Assembly: GCA_963726975.1 (NCBI GenBank)
Contig: CAVSEK010000007.1
Coordinates: forward strand, 124,001 to 188,000
Reading direction: 5' to 3'
Source of the DNA: CAVSEK01 sp963726975
Lineage (GTDB): Bacteria; Actinomycetota; Actinomycetes; Mycobacteriales; SCTD01
DNA length: 64,000 nucleotides
Positions 60,717-64,000 of this stretch are shown in pieces. Positions within the stretch are counted from its first letter, which is position 1, and each line of letters starts with the position of its first letter. Both the position numbers and the translations under genes were made by a program. The notes under the pieces are model-generated. The model did no database searches and was not told the origin of the DNA. It was given only the letters and a program-made list of their open reading frames with translations.

Positions 60717-61162
60717 GTGCGGGCTCCTCCGGAGTGGTCGGGGTGGGTCAGTCGGACGTACGAGAGGTAGAGCGAGCAGCCCAGGCAGACCCCGTAGGCG
60801 GCGTTGAGCAGAGCGGCGACCAGCGCGCCGGCGACGGCGACGTAGGTGAGCGGCGAGCCGGCGCCGAGCAGGCCCGCGAGGGCGAAGACGAGGCCGACGA
60901 GCTGGGCGAACCGCAGCGGACCGGGCGCCTCGAGCTCCTCCGGCGGGGGGAGCTGGCGGTACGCGCGCACCTTCTTCCACAGCGGGCCGTACGGGCTGCG
61001 GCCGGCCGCGCCCAGGGCGAAGACGACCACCTGGGCCGCGAGCAGCCACAGCGAGCCGGTGAGCAGGACGACGGCGAGCACGGCGGCGGTGATCCACGCG
61101 CCGAAGCGCGGGCCGCGGGGGTCGACGCCGGCGGTGCTCGGGCGGGACAGCAGGTCGGACAT
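60713..61162 (-). CDS. DUF4395 membrane protein
   Basis: A 149-residue membrane protein with helices WITAAVLAVVLLTGSLWLLAAQVVVFALG, FAQLVGLVFALAGLLGAG and YVAVAGALVAALLNAAYGVCLGCSLYLSYV. The CLGC pair near the C-terminus is typical of DUF4395. It is encoded before SseA in many actinobacteria and may help sulfur import or handling. Start ATG 61162, after the leader-peptide ORF. Confidence 0.82.
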   Translation of the reverse strand: MSDLLSRPSTAGVDPRGPRFGAWITAAVLAVVLLTGSLWLLAAQVVVFALGAAGRSPYGPLWKKVRAYRQLPPPEELEAPGPLRFAQLVGLVFALAGLLGAGSPLTYVAVAGALVAALLNAAYGVCLGCSLYLSYVRLTHPDHSGGART

Positions 61163-61225
61163 GCGGGAGTGCTCCTGTCGGAGGGGTCGGGCGGGGCGGA
61201 GCGCGGCGTCAGGCGGGCGGGCGCG

Positions 61226-61288
61226 TCAGACGGGACACAGGGCGGTCGCGACGCGGCACAGGTCCACCGCGCGTCGCTTCACCAGCAC
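61226..61288 (-). CDS. Cysteine-containing leader peptide (uORF)
   Basis: The 20-residue peptide reads VLVKRRAVDLCRVATALCPV and ends at TGA. It matches the short actinobacterial leader peptides of the VDLCRVxxxLC type found before sulfur genes; in mycobacteria, Cys codons in such uORFs make downstream expression depend on cysteine. GTG 61288 is the start; an in-frame TGA lies just upstream. It stops 63 bases before the DUF4395 start. Confidence 0.75.
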   Translation of the reverse strand: MLVKRRAVDLCRVATALCPV

Positions 61289-61294
61289 GCATGC

Positions 61295-61699
61295 TCACGA
61301 GGGTAGCGCCTGCAGGACGGCGGTCGGCGTCGGGGCGCCGGTCGCCCGGCGCACCTCGCGGCCCGTGGCGTCCAGGACGAGCGTCGTCGGGGTGCTGCGG
61401 ACGTCGAGGCGGCGGACCAGCTCGAGGTGCGCCTCGGCGTCGACCTCGACGTGCGCGACGCCCGGGACGGAGTCGGCGACGCGCGACAGCACGCTGCGGG
61501 TCGCGCGGCACGGCGCGCAGAAGGCGGAGGAGAACTGCAGCAGCGTGGCGCGCTCGCCCGGCACGCCGCCGGCCTCCACGACCAGCGGCCGCAGGTCGTC
61601 GCCCTGCTCGGCCGCCACGTCGCGGACCTTCCCCTGCCGCGCGGTCAGCACCCGCCCGATCACGAGGGCGGCGACGACGGCGAGGACGAGGGAGAGCAC
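61295..61699 (-). CDS. Membrane-anchored thioredoxin-like protein
   Basis: A protein of about 134 residues: N-terminal helix (LSLVLAVVAALVIGRVL), then a thioredoxin fold with active site SSAFCAPCRATR and the cis-Pro segment DVRSTPTTLVL. It matches the thioredoxin (ThiX) that precedes cysA2-sseC2 in mycobacteria. GTG 61699 is used; TTG 61711 is possible. The leader peptide begins right after its stop, so it may share the transcript. Confidence 0.8.
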   Translation of the reverse strand: MLSLVLAVVAALVIGRVLTARQGKVRDVAAEQGDDLRPLVVEAGGVPGERATLLQFSSAFCAPCRATRSVLSRVADSVPGVAHVEVDAEAHLELVRRLDVRSTPTTLVLDATGREVRRATGAPTPTAVLQALPS

Positions 61700-61763
61700 G
61701 TCGCAGTGCAACCGGCGGGCGGTGCGGGGGCTTCCCGGGCCGGTGGGTCGAGCGCAGGCCCGT

Positions 61764-61824
61764 GCTCAGGTCGGGGTGCTCAGGTCGGGGTGCTCAGGTC
61801 GGGGGGCTCAGGTCGGGGGCTCAG
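61764..61824. repeat. 14-bp tandem repeats over the end of the sugar-transferase gene
   Basis: gctcaggtcggggt is repeated four times and overlaps the stop of the sugar transferase gene (61821-61823). Probably slippage-derived. Confidence 0.75.
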
Positions 61825-63269
61825 TAGGCGCCGGAGCCGCGCAGCACCGTGGTGAGGGTGCGCACGAGGATGACGAGGTCGAGCGCGGGCGACCAGTTCT
61901 CGACGTAGTAGAGGTCGAGCCGCACCGCCTCCTCCCAGCCCAGGTCGGACCGGCCCGACACCTGCCACAGCCCGGTGATGCCGGGCTTGACGAGCAGCCG
62001 CCGGCGCTCGTCGCCGACGACGTCCTCGAGCTGCAGCGGCAGCGGCCGGGGGCCGACGAGCGACATCTCGCCGCGCAGCACGTTGAGCAGCTGCGGCAGC
62101 TCGTCGAGCGAGGTGCGGCGCAGGAACCGGCCGACGGGCGTCACCCGCGGGTCCTGGCGGATCTTGAACAGCTGGCCGTCGCTGTCGTTGGCGGCCCGCA
62201 GGTCGGCGACCAGCCGGTCGGCGCCGTCGTGCATGCTGCGGAACTTCTCCATCGTGAACGCCTGCCCGCCCAGCCCGAGGCGCGAGCTGCGGTAGAGCAC
62301 CGGGCCGGGGCCGCTCAGGCGTACGGCCAGCGCGACGAGCAGCAGCACCGGGCTGAGCACGACGAGCAGCACCGCCGCGACGAGCCGGTCGGTGCCGGCC
62401 TTGAGCAGCCGCGCGGGCCCGCCGAAGCGCGGCTCCTCCAGGTAGAGCATCGGCAGCGTCGCGACCGGCCGCACGTGCACCCGCGGCCCGGCGACGTCGA
62501 GGATGTCCGGCGCGACCATGAGGTCGATCCCGCTGCCCTCGAGCTGCCAGCCCAGCCGGCGCACCCAGCCCTGCGGCATCCCCGCCGACCCGGCGACGGC
62601 GACGGTGTCGACGACGCCGCCGCTGACGACGGCGGCGATGTCCTCCAGCCGGCCGAGCACCGGGGTGCCGGGGTCGGGCCCGGGGCCCGGCGTGCAGGCG
62701 CCGACGACCCGGAAGCCGCTGCCGGGCCCGATCTCGGCGACGACCGCCCGGACGGCGGCCGGGTCGCCGACCACGAGCATCCGGTGCAGCGACTCGCCGC
62801 GGTTGCGCCGCAGCCACAGCACCTTGCGGGCCAGCAGCCGGCCGAGCAGCAGCAGCGCCGTCCCGAGCCCGACGAGCACGAGGAAGGGGCCGCGGTCCAG
62901 CGGGACGCCCGCGAGGAAGCCGCCGACCACGGCGAGCACGCCGGTGCGCACGCTGCCGGTGAGGACGGCCTTGAACTCGTCCGAGCCGAAGCCCAGCGCC
63001 CGCGAGCTGTAGGCGCCGGAGAAGGCGAGCACGAGCAGCCAGCCCGCCACGACCGCGACGCCGGCGAGCAGGTCGCCGGGCGCGCGGGCGACGGCCGGCG
63101 CCGAGGCGACGAGCAGCACGAGCAGGTCCAGCAGCGGCAGGCCGGCGGCGTAGCGGCGCTCCCAGTCGGGCCGGCGGCTGGGCAGCACCGGCCGGGCGAG
63201 CCGGGCCCGCCGCGCGGTGCCGGGCGGCGCGGGCTGCTGCGCGCTGCCCGGCTGCTGCGCGGTGCTCAT
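61821..63269 (-). CDS. Polyprenyl-phosphate sugar phosphotransferase (WbaP/CpsE type)
   Basis: A 482-residue enzyme with an N-terminal block of membrane helices, a CoA-binding-like middle (RMLVVGDPAAVRAVVAEIG), one more helix (LVAAVLLVVLSPVLLLVALAV) and the catalytic domain: GPVLYRSSRLGLGGQAFTMEKFRSMHDGA, KIRQDPRVTPVGRFLRRTSLDELPQLLNVLRGEMSLVGPRP, PGITGLWQVSGRSDLGWEEAVRLDLYYVENWS. All conserved parts are intact. It loads the first sugar phosphate on undecaprenyl phosphate. Start ATG 63269. Confidence 0.9.
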   Translation of the reverse strand: MSTAQQPGSAQQPAPPGTARRARLARPVLPSRRPDWERRYAAGLPLLDLLVLLVASAPAVARAPGDLLAGVAVVAGWLLVLAFSGAYSSRALGFGSDEFKAVLTGSVRTGVLAVVGGFLAGVPLDRGPFLVLVGLGTALLLLGRLLARKVLWLRRNRGESLHRMLVVGDPAAVRAVVAEIGPGSGFRVVGACTPGPGPDPGTPVLGRLEDIAAVVSGGVVDTVAVAGSAGMPQGWVRRLGWQLEGSGIDLMVAPDILDVAGPRVHVRPVATLPMLYLEEPRFGGPARLLKAGTDRLVAAVLLVVLSPVLLLVALAVRLSGPGPVLYRSSRLGLGGQAFTMEKFRSMHDGADRLVADLRAANDSDGQLFKIRQDPRVTPVGRFLRRTSLDELPQLLNVLRGEMSLVGPRPLPLQLEDVVGDERRRLLVKPGITGLWQVSGRSDLGWEEAVRLDLYYVENWSPALDLVILVRTLTTVLRGSGAY

Positions 63270-64000
63270 CGCGCGCTCCCCCCGCCCTGCGCCTGCACGG
63301 TGGGGTCGAGGGCGTCGCGGCGGGTCACCTGGACGGTGTCGGCCACGACGAGCGGCTGCTGGACGTAGACCAGGCGGTCACCGGGGGCGGCCGGCTGGCG
63401 CACCCGCAGCTCCAGCGTGCGCGAGGCCCCCGGGTCGAGCTGCAGCGCGGTCGTCAGCACCGCCAGCCCCTGCTCGGTCTCCGAGGACACGGCGACCGGC
63501 TCGCCGCCGAGGGTCGCGCCGAGCAGCTGGCCGCCGCGGCCGAGGTAGACCGAGACGAGCGTGTTGCTGCGGCCCGGCACCGGCGCGCGCCCGCCCGGCA
63601 GGTCCTCGCGCAGCGTGACGTACGCCGGCAGGCCCGAGGCGGGGGCCGTGTTGGTCAGGGTGACCCGCACGGTGGCCTCCTCGACCGGCTGCGGGCCGCG
63701 CCCGTCGCCGAGGTCGAGCAGCCGGTCGGCGAGCACCCCGTCGTACGTGACCGTGCGCCGCAGGTAGTAGGACAGCTTCGAGGCGCCGGCGTCCTGCGTG
63801 ACGACCTGCAGGTACGGCGCCGCGCCGGTGCGCAGGGCCCCGGCGAGGTCGGTCGTCGCGATCGCGGCCTGCTCGTCGGGCACCCGGCTGTAGACCTTGA
63901 GGTGACCGGTGGCGACGGCGTGCCCGAGCCGCTCGGCGAGCACGGCCGGCTCGCCCGCGCCGCCGGCCACCGCGGTGAAGACCGCGCGGGCGGTCGAGGT
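63266..64000 (-). CDS. DUF4012 protein, C-terminal part (runs off the window)
   Basis: The visible part matches the C-terminal half of the DUF4012 protein at 47192-48976: GHLKVYSRVPDEQAAIA, ASKLSYYLRRTVTYD, EATVRVTLTNTAPASGLPAYVTLREDL, LVSVYLGRGGQLLGATLGGEPVAV. The ATG of the sugar transferase gene overlaps its stop, so the pair is co-translated. The N-terminus lies beyond 64000. Confidence 0.82.
   Translation of the reverse strand, partial: TSTARAVFTAVAGGAGEPAVLAERLGHAVATGHLKVYSRVPDEQAAIATTDLAGALRTGAAPYLQVVTQDAGASKLSYYLRRTVTYDGVLADRLLDLGDGRGPQPVEEATVRVTLTNTAPASGLPAYVTLREDLPGGRAPVPGRSNTLVSVYLGRGGQLLGATLGGEPVAVSSETEQGLAVLTTALQLDPGASRTLELRVRQPAAPGDRLVYVQQPLVVADTVQVTRRDALDPTVQAQGGGSAR

Overview
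This 64 kb window is from a very GC-rich actinobacterium. GTG starts, ATGA/GTGA-type overlaps and GGAGG ribosome sites are frequent. Gene blocks match actinobacterial neighbourhoods I know from memory: an XRE regulator, an HbhA-like protein and a DUF2516 protein as around M. tuberculosis Rv0474-Rv0476; thioredoxin, thiosulfate sulfurtransferase and SseC as around Rv0816c-Rv0814c; an RsiG-type anti-sigma factor; and 13E12/DUF222 HNH proteins. I cannot name the genus. There are no rRNA, tRNA, CRISPR, phage or complete IS genes. Many core genes are broken by one-base shifts, mostly insertions where I could resolve them. I treat this as a draft-sequence property and annotate each such gene over its full length.

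Layout, left part. 1-2.3 kb holds the HbhA operon. 2.3-3.9 kb holds a divergent arsenic module (ArsR, ArsI/CadI-like dioxygenase, methyltransferase). 3.9-6.0 kb is a PAS/GAF/PP2C phosphatase. 6.0-8.9 kb is a sulfide/persulfide module (CstR-like repressor, TauE/SafE exporter, rhodanese, persulfide dioxygenase-rhodanese) with two CsoR-family operator-like palindromes. 9.0-10.0 kb is a HATPase with an uncharacterised partner. 10.1-13.7 kb has asparaginase, an RsiG-type c-di-GMP-binding protein and a DUF4388 protein. 14.0-19.4 kb carries housekeeping genes (YgfZ, Nudix, Fur, aminodeoxychorismate lyase) plus a palindromic tandem repeat array. A second array precedes the GAF/PP2C and HATPase-PAS pair at 20.0-23.7 kb. 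An unannotated structured transcript is predicted at 24.6-24.8 kb.

24.9-31.7 kb contains secreted or surface proteins, a chromate transporter and a VapBC module between short copies of the ugd 3' end. 31.8-45.4 kb is a Wzx/Wzy-type exopolysaccharide locus: UDP-glucose dehydrogenase, GDP-mannose dehydratase and GDP-fucose synthase, several glycosyltransferases, Wzz/BY-kinase, Wzy, Wzx, pyruvyl transferase and acetyltransferase. The initiating sugar transferase and two DUF4012 proteins lie at 47-49 and 62-64 kb.

45.5-64 kb contains two related surface proteins, an HNH protein, a GGDEF-EAL protein, an acyl-CoA dehydrogenase, a nitrobindin-like protein and a WxL-like/DUF916-like surface pair. 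It ends with a sulfur operon (thioredoxin, cysteine-containing leader peptide, DUF4395, SseA, SseC). The recurring themes are c-di-GMP signalling, partner-switching phosphatase/kinase modules, sulfane-sulfur handling and envelope polysaccharide.
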